Made by a program: the position numbers and the translations under genes. A stretch of DNA of 64,000 bases from Bin5 sp965207495 (GTDB taxonomy: Bacteria; Chloroflexota; Anaerolineae; Caldilineales; Caldilineaceae). The notes beneath the pieces were generated by a model. That model was not told where the DNA came from. It made no database searches and saw only the letters and a program-made list of their open reading frames with translations. The stretch spans positions 3,038,001 through 3,102,000 of the forward strand of contig OZ242287.1 of NCBI GenBank assembly GCA_965207495.1. Reading direction: 5' to 3'. Positions 43,002 to 52,197 of this stretch are shown here, piece by piece. The stretch's first letter is position 1. Every line of letters starts with the position of its first letter.

Positions 43002-43287
43002 AAAATGAGTCCAATGGTCTCCTGCAGTTGCTATGCCACCTTGTACAGAAATTTCGCGACCGAACTGATCTGGGTAAGCCAGTCGGAGAACGTCCCTCCG
43101 AATAGCCGGCCTTCCCCACCGTCCCCCAAGTTCGTTGCACTGCATCTGCCCGTGCGCTGGTGCAAGGTGTCGATCTCATCGCAGACAACCAAGCCGGGCT
43201 CATGCTCTACCGGCTCGAAATTCGCCGGCTGTCAGATCCACTTTCGGCGGCGCACACGATCAAACTGTAACCTCAATGGGGAAAAAC

Positions 43288-43992
43288 GTGAACGCAAAAG
43301 CTGCATTGCTAAAAATGCACGAAATCGATTCACTCTACGACAAAGTTCGGCGACGCATTCTCCTCCTCAACAGAGCAGCTGAAGGCTCGACAGAACTGGA
43401 GTCGCTTCGCGAGGAAGTCGAATCTATCGATCAGGAACTCCATGGCACCCGTACCGAACAGCAAGACCTGGAACTTGAGTCGCGATCACTTACCGAAAAA
43501 ATTCGTGAATCCGAATCAAACCTGATGAGCGGCGAACTGAATAATCCCAGAGAACTTGAAGCCTTGCAGGCCAGCATCGACTCGATGAAGGAACACCGGA
43601 CAGACCTCGAAAATCGGAGCGTGGAGCGTCTGGTCATGGTCGATTCACTTCAGGTAACCCTGGAGAATAAACAGGCCAATCTTGTCGAGGTTGAAGAGGG
43701 TTGGACGAATCGAAAAACTACCTTGGAGACCGAAATAGATCAGCGCAAGAAAGAGTACCTCTATCTGAAAAGGGCACGCGAGCAGGTGGCTGATACCCTT
43801 TCCGAAGAGAACCTCGAGATGTACGAACATCTGCGCCGCAGAAAAAACGGAGTGGCCGTCGCCGTGCTTGAAGACGAAAATTGTGGCGCCTGTCACACGC
43901 AAGTTGCAGTCGGAATCCTGAACAATATTCGATACAGCGACGACCTGCTCAGTTGTCCTTCCTGCGGCCGCATTTTGCTCACCGACCTCTAG
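43288..43992 (+). CDS. Coiled-coil C4 zinc-ribbon protein (CdsZ/CT398-like)
   Basis: 234 residues. About 180 residues of heptad-rich coiled coil (ELESLREEVESIDQELHGTR and onward) are followed by a zinc ribbon with CGAC and CPSC (CGACHTQVAVGIL, CPSCGRIL). This is the layout of the widespread family with a C-terminal zf-RING_7-type ribbon, often found near nif3-like genes. GTG 43288 is chosen because GGGGA lies 5 nt upstream; an in-frame ATG at 43276 has no ribosome site. Role not established; binding of nucleic acid or protein partners is proposed for relatives. Confidence 0.88.
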   Translation: MNAKAALLKMHEIDSLYDKVRRRILLLNRAAEGSTELESLREEVESIDQELHGTRTEQQDLELESRSLTEKIRESESNLMSGELNNPRELEALQASIDSMKEHRTDLENRSVERLVMVDSLQVTLENKQANLVEVEEGWTNRKTTLETEIDQRKKEYLYLKRAREQVADTLSEENLEMYEHLRRRKNGVAVAVLEDENCGACHTQVAVGILNNIRYSDDLLSCPSCGRILLTDL

Positions 43993-44128
43993 GCCTTAGC
44001 GGTAGCGGCTTGCCAGGAAAACCTTAATCTCTAACGCCCCACTCTTCGCTCGGGGGCCAGCCCCGGCACCCGGCTCCCATTGACCTTTGGTCGCAATCCT
44101 CCAACTAACACCCGCCAGGAGCAAAAAG

Positions 44129-44884
44129 ATGATGGAACGAATTCTGGTGACCGGTATGAGTGGCCTGATTGGAGGCGCGGTCCGTAAACGTCTTGAAGGC
44201 GATTACGACCTGACCGCTCTTAATCGCAGCCTCGTACCCGGCATGCCGACGGTGCAAGCGGACATCGCCGACTTTGACGCAATCCTCCCTGCATTTGAAG
44301 GTCAGGACACCGTCGTTCACCTTGCGGCCTCAGCCCGCGGCCGCGACCCCTGGGAGCGCGTCCGCGATCCCAACCTGATTGGCGCTTACAACGTTCTCGA
44401 AGCCGCTCGCCAGGCACGAGTTTCGAGAGTCATCTTTGCTAGCAGCGGATCGACCATCTCCGGGTGGGAACTGGTGCAACCATACCGTGCGCTTGTAAAC
44501 GGCGACTACGAGAGTGTCAAACATCCATGGCCGATGATAACGCACGAGACCCCTGTACGCCCTACCGGTGTCTACGGGGCGACAAAAGTCTGGGGAGAAG
44601 CATTAGCGAGGCACTTCTCAGACAGCTTTGAACTGTCCGTCTTCTGTCTTCGAATCGGCCTTGTCAACAAGGAGGACCGGCCGACCGATTCGCGGCAGTT
44701 TTCAGTATGGTGTAGCCAGAGAGATATTAGTCAAATGGTTGAACGATGCATCGAGGCGCCGCCGGGGCTGCGATTTGACATATTCTACGCCCTCTCCAGG
44801 AACAAATGGAGCTACCGAGATATTTCACATGCCCTTGATGTAGTAGGTTTCGAACCGGAAGACGAGGCCGAAACCTTTCGCTGA
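44129..44884 (+). CDS. NAD-dependent epimerase/dehydratase (extended SDR)
   Basis: 251 residues. The Rossmann motif is VTGMSGLIGG, with VVHLAASARG as the next strand and the catalytic YxxxK in GVYGATK. The sequence is close in plan to uronate dehydrogenases (short extended-SDR enzymes of about 260 residues that oxidise hexuronic acids). Ending SHALDVVGFEPEDEAE is also typical. AGGAG lies 7 nt before the ATG. Substrate unproven. Confidence 0.87.
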   Translation: MMERILVTGMSGLIGGAVRKRLEGDYDLTALNRSLVPGMPTVQADIADFDAILPAFEGQDTVVHLAASARGRDPWERVRDPNLIGAYNVLEAARQARVSRVIFASSGSTISGWELVQPYRALVNGDYESVKHPWPMITHETPVRPTGVYGATKVWGEALARHFSDSFELSVFCLRIGLVNKEDRPTDSRQFSVWCSQRDISQMVERCIEAPPGLRFDIFYALSRNKWSYRDISHALDVVGFEPEDEAETFR

Positions 44885-45023
44885 TCCCTATTCGGCTTCG
44901 AGACTTGACCGTTTCTTGGTGCCGCAGCGGACAACCCAGTTCGCGCTTCCCCTAACAGAAGTAATCGAAGCGTTGCTCTCTAATCGGCAGAACAGACTCA
45001 CTTAGAATTGAGAAATCAGACCA

Positions 45024-45845
45024 ATGGATCCGCTAAAAGAGTACCGTTACAATCAACTGACTTGGGCGGAAATGAATGATGCCATCGCCGCGCAAAAAGT
45101 AATCCTACTGCCTGTAGCGTCAACTGAACAACATGGGCGCCACCTTCCCCTCGATGTAGACGTATTTCTGTGCGAATCGGTTTGCCTGGAGGCGGGCCAC
45201 CGCGCGCCCCAGTCTATCCTCGTCCTGCCTCCGATATCCTATGGTCTGAACCTCCACCATATCGATTTCCCCGGCACAATTCACATCGAACCGGACGTCT
45301 TCATCGCCTTTTGCCTCAACATCACAAAAAGCGTTGCCTACCATGGATTTCAGAAGATTCTCCTGGTCAATGGACACGGCTCGAACACACCTTTGATCGA
45401 CCTTGTCGCCCGCAAGACTGTACTTGAGACCGACTCGCTGTGCGGCGCACTGGGATACTTTGGGTTGGCGATGGAAGCCTTCAACCGTGTCAAAGAAACA
45501 GAGGTGATGGCGCACGCAGACGAATTCGAGACCTCCCTCTATCTCCACCTGGCTCCCGAGCGCGTGCAGATGGACAAGGCCAAAGCCGACGACGACGTCC
45601 GCGGACAGTTTGTCAGCTCAGACAGCATCTACACCAATCCTGTTCGATTCAACGACTTCTGGGGCCGCTGGACCAGCCTGGGCGTTCACGGAGACCCGAC
45701 TTTTGCAACCGCGGAGAAAGGGAAGGTCATCTTTGAAGCAGCAGTTGAGGGCTTGATCGCGGTGGTAGAAGAATGGCGCGACTGGCCGATCTCGGAGCGC
45801 TCCGATCAGCACACAGGGCCCGTGCAAAGTCACATTCGCTGGTAA
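45024..45845 (+). CDS. Creatininase-family amidohydrolase
   Basis: 273 residues. The metal site starts with STEQHGRHLPLDVD (Glu35, His37, Asp46 as likely ligands), followed by LLVNGHGSN and HADEFETS (His and Glu). This matches the creatininase/FAPy deformylase/MftE family fold. Members act on creatinine, formamidopyrimidines or peptide-derived cofactors, so substrate cannot be read. It converges on a hydroxyacid dehydrogenase gene. Confidence 0.9.
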   Translation: MDPLKEYRYNQLTWAEMNDAIAAQKVILLPVASTEQHGRHLPLDVDVFLCESVCLEAGHRAPQSILVLPPISYGLNLHHIDFPGTIHIEPDVFIAFCLNITKSVAYHGFQKILLVNGHGSNTPLIDLVARKTVLETDSLCGALGYFGLAMEAFNRVKETEVMAHADEFETSLYLHLAPERVQMDKAKADDDVRGQFVSSDSIYTNPVRFNDFWGRWTSLGVHGDPTFATAEKGKVIFEAAVEGLIAVVEEWRDWPISERSDQHTGPVQSHIRW

Positions 45846-45917
45846 GAAACCCCACTCTTGAACAACAAAGATGAAGTAAGGAAACCGGGCGCTGTTTACA
45901 TCTCGACCCGACCTATG

Positions 45918-46889
45918 TCAGGCCTTGACCTGTTTCATCCGGCCCGGCCACGCTTCCGGATTGGCAATCCATCTCGGCCTTTCACCTTTCAAGACATTTG
46001 CAATGTTTTCCACCGTGCCGGCTTGCATGGCAGCCATTCCGGCATCGGTGTAAGAGGCAATGTGGGGAGTAACGACAACATTCTTCATTTTCAGCAGAGG
46101 GTTGTCAACTAGCGGTGGCTCCGGATCGAATACATCCAGGCCGGCTCCCGCCAAGTGTCCCTCCTGCAGGACCTTAATCAAGGCAGCCTCGTCCACTACA
46201 CCCCCACGGGATGCATTGATGAGATAGCTGCCTCGATTCATCAGCCTGAGCCGCCTCTCGTCGGCCAGATGGCGTGTTTCCGGGAGCAGAGGCGTGTGCA
46301 GCGTTACAAACTGGTTCTCTGCGAAGATCGCGTCAAGGTCGTCAGTCCGCGAGACTCCCATTGGAAGCTCGAAATCGCTGGGCAGAAGTGGATCATATAT
46401 GGAAACGTTCATCCTGATTCCCAAGGCGGTCATTTCAGCAACGCGCCGGCCGATCCTGCCAAAGCCAACTATGCCCAGTGAACTGCCCATCAGCTCAGTA
46501 CCCAGCATCTCCTCCCGACCGATTTCGGCGGCGCCTCGCAAATGCATGTCTCCGACTATCACGCGTTTGGCGACCGCCATCAGCAGTGCGACGGCATGCT
46601 CCGCGGTGGATTCCGACGGTGCATCAGGCGTATTGCAGACCAAGATTCCCCGAGATGTGGCCGCGTCAAGATCAATGTTGTCGACCCCGATGCCAGGCTT
46701 GGCAATCTGTATCAGTTCAGGGCCCACCCGATCCATGAACTCGCCGTCATAGTAGCGCCGAATGCCGGAAATGACCGAAGAACCTGGCAGCTTTTCCATA
46801 TCACCGTCATCGATGTACTCGGCCAATTCAGAAACCTGCGACAGCAGCGAGGGTGGCAGAGACCATTCCATCCAGACTTTCTTCTTCAT
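45918..46889 (-). CDS. D-isomer 2-hydroxyacid dehydrogenase
   Basis: 323 residues. NAD-binding motif LGIVGFGRIGRR; catalytic Arg in NASRGGVVDE, Glu in DVFDPEPP and His in TPHIASYT. Length and order are normal for phosphoglycerate/glyoxylate-type dehydrogenases, acting reversibly on 2-oxoacids. Substrate unassigned. It sits divergently from a lactonase gene, hinting at sugar acid metabolism. Confidence 0.93.
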   Translation of the reverse strand: MKKKVWMEWSLPPSLLSQVSELAEYIDDGDMEKLPGSSVISGIRRYYDGEFMDRVGPELIQIAKPGIGVDNIDLDAATSRGILVCNTPDAPSESTAEHAVALLMAVAKRVIVGDMHLRGAAEIGREEMLGTELMGSSLGIVGFGRIGRRVAEMTALGIRMNVSIYDPLLPSDFELPMGVSRTDDLDAIFAENQFVTLHTPLLPETRHLADERRLRLMNRGSYLINASRGGVVDEAALIKVLQEGHLAGAGLDVFDPEPPLVDNPLLKMKNVVVTPHIASYTDAGMAAMQAGTVENIANVLKGERPRWIANPEAWPGRMKQVKA

Positions 46890-47114
46890 CGTCCGTTTGC
46901 CTTTACAGAGTTAGCGGTTTGGGTCAATTCCGCCAACATTACATCAGTCGCGAATTTCGCACAAACCAGGATGCAATCGATGTCGAGAGAAGAAACTCGG
47001 TGGGGCAACTTTTTCGATGGTGCTGTAAGCATGGGAATGATAGGCCTAAATGACTGATTTCCTACACGTTGACTCCCAGTCTTCCATTTTCCTATTCTGT
47101 CAGAGGAGCGATGC

Positions 47115-48149
47115 ATGACAACACTCGTATACATCACCCTTTCCGGAGACGACCTGATCCGGATCTGTGAACTGCATAGCGACGGCCAGTTGAGACAGCG
47201 CCAGGTTGTGGCTGCGGCCGGGGGTCCTTCCGCTCTGGCAAGCGCCCCTGACGGGAAAACCCTCTACTGCTCTCTGCGAGCCAGCAATGAGCTGGCAGCT
47301 TTCCGTCTCGAACCCGATGGCGGCTTGCGCCTGCTGGGCAAGCGGCAACTGGACGCTGACTCCTGTTACCTCGCCACGGACAAGAGCGGCCGCTTTCTGC
47401 TGAGTGCCTACTACCGTGCTGGAAAAGCCGCGGTTCACCGGATTGAACTCGATGGCTCCGTCGGCCCGGAAGTGTGCAGCGAGACAACTGCTGCCCGTGC
47501 GCACTGCATCGAAACAGATGCTTCAAATCGCTTCGCCTTCGTGCCTCATCCTCTCGATGCCAACAGCATCTTTCAGTTTCAGTTCGACCAAGAGACCGGT
47601 CAATTATCGCCCAACCAGCCCTCCCACAGACTGGTAGCATCTGAAGGACTTGGACCAAGGCACTTCGTCTTTTCATTGGACCAGCGCTTTGTCTATACGT
47701 CCGATGAGGATGCGTCAAGCGTAACCGCCTACCATTTTGACAAATTTCCCGCCAGCCAGGCTCAGTCGAATCAAGGGGGCTGCGAACTTCGCCCGTTCCA
47801 GACACTCTCGTCGCTTCCCAATGGATTCACCGGAGCCAACACCTGTGCCCAGATTCATCTGCACCCGACAGGGCGCACCCTCTACGTCTCGAACCGGGGC
47901 CACGAAAGCATAGCCGTCTATAAGGTCGACACGGAGAGCGGGTCCATTACGCTGAGAGGATGGCAAACTACCGAAGCCGTTCCTCGGGTCTTCGGTGTCG
48001 ATCCTTCTGGCCGCTACCTGTTGGCAGCAGGACAAGGGACTGGCAACGTCGCAACATACGCAATCAGTCCCGAAAATGGAATGCTGTACCCCCTAAACTC
48101 ATATGAAGTAGGGAACCAGCCAATGTGGGTCCTGTTTCAACAGCAATGA
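47115..48149 (+). CDS. Lactonase-family seven-bladed beta-propeller (6-phosphogluconolactonase-like)
   Basis: 344 residues of repeating blades, for example SALASAPDGKTLYCSLRASNELAAF, CIETDASNRFAFVPHPLDA and VFGVDPSGRYLLAAGQGTGNVATY. These match the Lactonase family (YbhE type). RHFVFSLDQRFVYTSDED carries the family pattern before the middle blade. AGAGGAG lies 6 nt before the ATG. It would open sugar lactones; the actual substrate is unknown. Confidence 0.9.
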   Translation: MTTLVYITLSGDDLIRICELHSDGQLRQRQVVAAAGGPSALASAPDGKTLYCSLRASNELAAFRLEPDGGLRLLGKRQLDADSCYLATDKSGRFLLSAYYRAGKAAVHRIELDGSVGPEVCSETTAARAHCIETDASNRFAFVPHPLDANSIFQFQFDQETGQLSPNQPSHRLVASEGLGPRHFVFSLDQRFVYTSDEDASSVTAYHFDKFPASQAQSNQGGCELRPFQTLSSLPNGFTGANTCAQIHLHPTGRTLYVSNRGHESIAVYKVDTESGSITLRGWQTTEAVPRVFGVDPSGRYLLAAGQGTGNVATYAISPENGMLYPLNSYEVGNQPMWVLFQQQ

Positions 48150-48221
48150 CCGCCCTGGCACCGTGCAGCATGCGGTCATGAGGGCCGAATGGCGCGCCTC
48201 GGCCGATCAAGAGGGCCAGGT

Positions 48222-49121
48222 CTACTGCTTCGATGATCCGACCTCCTCAAATCGCCTTCGCCGATAACGTGTTACATAGACCAGAACCCACTGGAGGAGA
48301 CCGGGGAAGTGAATCGCGAACCAGACTAAGGCGCGATCAAACAGAGTAATATAAACTTCCCGCTCGCCTCTTTTTATCGCCCTCACAGTTCGGCGGCCTA
48401 CTCTCTCCGGTTCGACGCCGCGTCCTAGTGAGTGTCGCTCGCCCTGGCGATGCTCTGCGCCAGGAACACTGATTCGGCTATGCTGAGAAAACTCGGTGTC
48501 GGTCAGTCCCGGGCATACCAGAACTACGTCGATATTGTCGCGCTTCAACTCTGCTCGCGCTGCTCCGCTCGCCCCCTGAAGAGCGAACTTAGTTGCCGTG
48601 TAACCTCCCCCCAAGGGCTGCGCAAACTTGCCAACGATACTGCTGACGTTGACGATAGTACCCCCGCCATTACTGCGCATTATGGGGACGGCTGCCTGCA
48701 GTGCTGCAATCGGCCCAAAGAAGTTGACCGAGAACACATGCCTGAGATCGTCCAGATGCAGCTCGTCCATCGCACCGAAAATGCCCATGCCAGCGTTGTT
48801 CACCAGGATGTCTACAGTGCCGAAATGGCCCGCCGCTGCGTCTAAGAGATCTCGAGACTGCTGTTCTTCGCCCATATCGGTGGGCACGACCAAGACCTCA
48901 ACCCCGTGCCTCAGCCTCAGGTCGTCAGCAACTTCCTGCAGGCGGTCTGCACTGCGCGCCGCCAGAACCAGTCGGCAGCCTTCGGCAGCGAGGGCCGCGG
49001 CAATTGCTTCGCCAATGCCGCGGCTTGCGCCGGTGACGACGGCAACTTTTCCGTTGAGCTCTACATTCCCGGTGTCCTTCGTTCGCACACTGTTGTTTGA
49101 CTTTGAACTGTTGTGTGACAT
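48222..49121 (-). CDS. Short-chain dehydrogenase/reductase
   Basis: 299 residues. Cofactor motif VTGASRGIGEA with basic residue AARSADR after strand 2 (NADP preference). NNAG motif, catalytic Ser in VNVSSIVGK and Tyr/Lys in GGGYTATKFA. A hydrophobic C-terminus (LVWFAIHFPGLLQWVLVYV) suggests membrane association, as in DltE-like or fatty/lipid SDRs. GGAGG sits about 9 nt before ATG 49121. Substrate unknown. Confidence 0.9.
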   Translation of the reverse strand: MSHNSSKSNNSVRTKDTGNVELNGKVAVVTGASRGIGEAIAAALAAEGCRLVLAARSADRLQEVADDLRLRHGVEVLVVPTDMGEEQQSRDLLDAAAGHFGTVDILVNNAGMGIFGAMDELHLDDLRHVFSVNFFGPIAALQAAVPIMRSNGGGTIVNVSSIVGKFAQPLGGGYTATKFALQGASGAARAELKRDNIDVVLVCPGLTDTEFSQHSRISVPGAEHRQGERHSLGRGVEPERVGRRTVRAIKRGEREVYITLFDRALVWFAIHFPGLLQWVLVYVTRYRRRRFEEVGSSKQ

Positions 49122-49541
49122 TGAGAATATACCTCCAATCTGGCGCAACTTTCAATGAACAAGATGACGCCTGCCGAAACCAGTCAATCAAAGTCCAATC
49201 ATTCCCTTACCTACGAGTCAGGTGAACCGTCCAATCTGACCCCCCGCAGACCCGTGAATCGATTTCAGCATCCGCATCGGACTTCCGAATGCCACCGGGT
49301 TCAAACGTGACGTGCGGCTCAACAATTCCAAAGGAAGCTTACCCGGCACCCCGCCGCAGAGGAAGTCAGCCAATCTGTCCGCTTGGGAATTCCAGCGCCG
49401 TTTTGTGAAGTACAGGAATCGGTGCTATATTCCAATATCAGGCCTTGCACACAGATCGAGGGCCAAGCTGGATTTTGAAAGTCCCGGAAACTGCAATCAT
49501 ATGACCACACTTCTTTGAGAAATGGCAGACTTGCACATGAG
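49122..49541. other. Intergenic region, 420 bp, upstream of the Dsb operon
   Basis: No gene is supported. It holds the promoter at 49403-49431; the rest shows no repeats or hairpins of note. Confidence 0.5.
49403..49431 (+). promoter_or_regulatory. Sigma-70-like promoter of the Dsb operon
   Basis: TTGTGA (49403-49408) and TATATT (49426-49431) are 17 nt apart, with a TG dinucleotide one base before the -10 box (extended -10). Expected transcript start near 49438, about 100 nt before the DsbA-like gene. Confidence 0.55.
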
Positions 49542-50261
49542 ATGCGTTTGACCATGTTCGCCAATTTGCAAAACCGTCTGTCCAAGAGCAGATCGCGGTT
49601 GTCACTGAGCCTTATGTTGGTCGGTGGTGTCGTTGTACTGGCAGGACTGATAGCTGTCATCCTGGCCGCGTCAGCAGGCGGTAAGGAATCCTCTGTTGAA
49701 ACACCAGACTATTCAGGTGTTCCATCCGGCTGGCAGAATCGTAACATCCTGGGCGATCCCGAGGCCCCCGTGACCGTTCAGGCATGGGAAGACTTCCGCT
49801 GCCCAGCCTGCGCTGCATTCAACCAACGAGTCAAACCGGGCCTCGTTGACGACTACATCACCAATGGAAAAGTAAAGCTGGAATTCCATCACTTCCCGCT
49901 GCAACAACACGAACCCGGCGCCTCTCTTGCAGCCCAGGCCAGCGAATGCGCCGCCGACCAGGGACTGTTCTGGGCTTACCACGATCGTGTCTTTCAGGCA
50001 ACCTCGTCGGGCCCGAGCGCCTTTCTCATGGAGCGCCTGATCGACTACGCTGTGGAACTGGAAATGGATAGAAACACCTTTACATCCTGTCTTACGAATC
50101 AGACGCATCTGCTAACCATATCGGAGAGCCTGCAGGCAGCACGAGTGGCCGGACACAACAGTACGCCAACCGTGTTGGTCGACGGGGTACGCGTCGACAA
50201 CCCGCTGGACTACGAAGCGGTCTCGGCTGCGATCGACAAGCAACTGTCGTCCGACCAGTGA
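49542..50261 (+). CDS. DsbA/BdbD-like membrane-anchored thioredoxin
   Basis: 239 residues. One N-terminal membrane anchor (LMLVGGVVVLAGLIAVILAA) is followed by a thioredoxin-like domain outside the membrane. The redox motif is CPAC (Cys87, Cys90) in WEDFRCPACAAF, and the cis-Pro loop reads HNSTPTVLVDG. LEFHHFPLQQHEPGASLAAQA matches DsbA-like proteins of the Thioredoxin_4 family. Starts at 49515 (TTG) and 49554 (ATG) are also in frame; none has a good ribosome site. It lies 19 nt before the DsbB fusion and would donate disulfides to exported proteins. Confidence 0.9.
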   Translation: MRLTMFANLQNRLSKSRSRLSLSLMLVGGVVVLAGLIAVILAASAGGKESSVETPDYSGVPSGWQNRNILGDPEAPVTVQAWEDFRCPACAAFNQRVKPGLVDDYITNGKVKLEFHHFPLQQHEPGASLAAQASECAADQGLFWAYHDRVFQATSSGPSAFLMERLIDYAVELEMDRNTFTSCLTNQTHLLTISESLQAARVAGHNSTPTVLVDGVRVDNPLDYEAVSAAIDKQLSSDQ

Positions 50262-50280
50262 ACACCCGAAATAAATTCAG

Positions 50281-51195
50281 ATGAACAGTTCCCGTTTTTG
50301 GACAAAGCTAGGCCTGTATGGGGCACTCATCTCGGCTTGCATCGCTACGATGGGCAGCCTCTATCTCAGTGAAGTGACAGGCTTTACGCCTTGCACTCTC
50401 TGTTGGTACCAGCGCATCCTGATGTATCCATTGGCCGGCCTGATTACTCTGGGAATATTGCGAAGGGACCATCACCTTCCCCATCTGGTACTTCCCTTCT
50501 CACTACTGGGCCAGGGCTTCTCAGTCTATCATTTCCTGCTTCAGAAGACGCCCTATCTTGGATCACCGTCCTCATGTGGCATTGGGGTGACCTGTTCGAC
50601 AGTCTGGATCGATTGGTTCGGGATAGTCACGATTCCACTCCTGGCCATGGTCGGCTTCATGGTAATTACGACAGGCATGTTGTTGGTGATTGCCACTGAT
50701 ACGCGCGACGCCGGCAATGTCTGGTCCTATCAGTGGCCACGGTGGCCGGCGCCCTTAATCGTGCTTGTTGCGATAGGACTCTACTTGACTGGTGCTGCTC
50801 GGGCCGGCAATATTCAAGTTTCGCTCCCAGAGGTTGTCATCCCTATCGTTTCAGAACTCCCCATTCTGGGACTGTCAGCGGATCCGACGGCGACTCCCGA
50901 CCCGACTGCCACCCCTACGAGCCTGGAGAATGGGGCATCGCTCTATTCGCAAGCCTGCGCCTCATGCCACGGCGCGAATGGGATAGGAGCCGAAGGATTG
51001 GGAACCGCCCTGGCAAACTCACCCCAGATAACAAACCTCACTGAGAGCGAAATGTTCGCCATAATCCGGGATGGCCGCGCCGCAGATGCGCCGAATAACC
51101 GCACCGGCATCGCAATGCCACCTTCAGGCGGACAACCTGACCTGACCGACGAACAGATCGTTGACATCATTCTTTACATCCAGTCATTGCAGTAG
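50281..51195 (+). CDS. DsbB/BdbC-like oxidoreductase fused to cytochrome c
   Basis: 304 residues in one uninterrupted frame. Residues 1-140 form a four-helix DsbB: first redox pair Cys38/Cys41 in CTLCWYQR, second pair Cys99/Cys105 in SSCGIGVTCSTVW, and GIVTIPLLAMVGF, as in BdbC. A fifth helix follows (about 157-172). A Pro/Thr linker (DPTATPDPTATPTS) then leads to a mono-haem cytochrome c domain: haem motif CASCH (Cys226 to His230) and likely axial Met279 in IAMPPSGG, ending DEQIVDIILYI. An extra helix puts the haem domain outside the membrane, beside the periplasmic-side redox cysteines. Ordinary DsbB passes electrons to quinone; this fusion suggests a cytochrome c route. Cotranscribed with a DsbA-like gene. 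Confidence 0.88.
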   Translation: MNSSRFWTKLGLYGALISACIATMGSLYLSEVTGFTPCTLCWYQRILMYPLAGLITLGILRRDHHLPHLVLPFSLLGQGFSVYHFLLQKTPYLGSPSSCGIGVTCSTVWIDWFGIVTIPLLAMVGFMVITTGMLLVIATDTRDAGNVWSYQWPRWPAPLIVLVAIGLYLTGAARAGNIQVSLPEVVIPIVSELPILGLSADPTATPDPTATPTSLENGASLYSQACASCHGANGIGAEGLGTALANSPQITNLTESEMFAIIRDGRAADAPNNRTGIAMPPSGGQPDLTDEQIVDIILYIQSLQ

Positions 51196-51297
51196 TTCAG
51201 CACATTCGGATCGGTTTACATCGCCTGACTGACAACAGGCATTGGCCTCCTACCGGCGGGAGCCGTTTTGATTCGCCCCACAAGGACCAATGAGTTC

Positions 51298-52197
51298 ATG
51301 ACCGTATCTCGCAGATTTCGCTTTATGATTCACAGGCAAAACCTCCGATCGGTGACTCTCTTGTTGCTAGCTATCCTGTCTGCAGGACTGTTTGGGACGG
51401 CCCTCATAGCCGGCACTTCCTATGCCGCGGAACACCCCCTCAGTGCCTCCTATTCCCCTGACCCATTTCTGGGTCCTCGCCTGGATAGAGTTCAATCCCG
51501 CAACGAGCAGACGGGTCAGTCGGGTATTACTTCACCAGAACAAGGCAGCGGCGTCAGTGGTCCTGTGCCGATCATAGGGACAGCAGCCGGCTCCCCCTTT
51601 GCCCGATATGAACTCTCATATAAGGAAGCGTCCAGGGGAGATGAGGCCTATTCGTATTTCGGCGGGGAAACTCGACAGGTTGTCAACGGTCAGCTCGGTG
51701 TTTGGCATACCGATGTCCTTGCGCCTGGTATCTATACCCTGCGTATGCGTGTCGTGCGGCCGGACGGAAACTATGGAGAGTTCTTCGTACACAATATCAC
51801 TGTCGGCAGGGAGCCGATCACGCCAACGCCTGACGAGCCCACTCCCACACCAATTCCTATAGACACGCCAACGCCTTACCCACAACCCACCGTCGCAGAG
51901 GTCCAGGTTGAACAGCCTAACATCGAAGGGGCAGGCGACGAACCTACCGCGACGCCTCCGCCCCCATCCCAAAGTGACGGTGGAGGTACAACAGAAGGCC
52001 AGTCCTCTTCGACCAGCCAGACTAACGTTGTTCAGCAACCCGGAATCCTGGGAGACCTCGGTGAAACGTTTGCGCTGGAAAGACTTCGCGGTCGCTTCTT
52101 CACCGGAGTCCGATGGAGCGCAGGTCTGTTCCTCTTGTTGGGAGCGATATTCGCCGCAAAACGCCTCTTGGAATGGGTTCTCGCTAAGAACGAATAG
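51298..52197 (+). CDS. Secreted, membrane-anchored beta-sandwich protein
   Basis: About 299 residues from ATG 51298 (AAGGA 11 nt upstream; a TTG at 51268 with GGGAG is an alternative). The N-terminal helix LLLLAILSAGLFGTALIAG looks like a signal peptide ending TSYAAE. A domain of about 85 residues (PIIGTAAGSPFARYELSYKE to GVWHTDVLAPGIYTLRMRVV) is an Ig-like beta-sandwich often seen in Chloroflexota envelope proteins. Then comes a Pro/Thr-rich spacer and a C-terminal membrane helix (SAGLFLLLGAIFAAKRLLEWVL) with basic end. It follows the Dsb genes in the same direction, so it could be a client or partner; that is inference. Confidence 0.8.
   Translation: MTVSRRFRFMIHRQNLRSVTLLLLAILSAGLFGTALIAGTSYAAEHPLSASYSPDPFLGPRLDRVQSRNEQTGQSGITSPEQGSGVSGPVPIIGTAAGSPFARYELSYKEASRGDEAYSYFGGETRQVVNGQLGVWHTDVLAPGIYTLRMRVVRPDGNYGEFFVHNITVGREPITPTPDEPTPTPIPIDTPTPYPQPTVAEVQVEQPNIEGAGDEPTATPPPPSQSDGGGTTEGQSSSTSQTNVVQQPGILGDLGETFALERLRGRFFTGVRWSAGLFLLLGAIFAAKRLLEWVLAKNE

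Larger units (their letters stand above)
41893..43287. other. Long intergenic region, 1395 bp
   Basis: Between divergent genes (prepilin on minus, zinc-ribbon protein on plus). It contains an AT-rich inverted repeat (42167-42187), four 69-bp tandem repeats (42414-42689) and a possible promoter (42972-43001). No gene has support; several frames through the repeats are open on the minus strand only because the unit is a multiple of three. Confidence 0.55.

Noticed and set aside
48183..48204. Terminator between the lactonase and SDR genes
   Set aside because: GGCCGA and TCGGCC can pair, but the stem is only 6 bp with a 10-nt loop and no U-run on either side.
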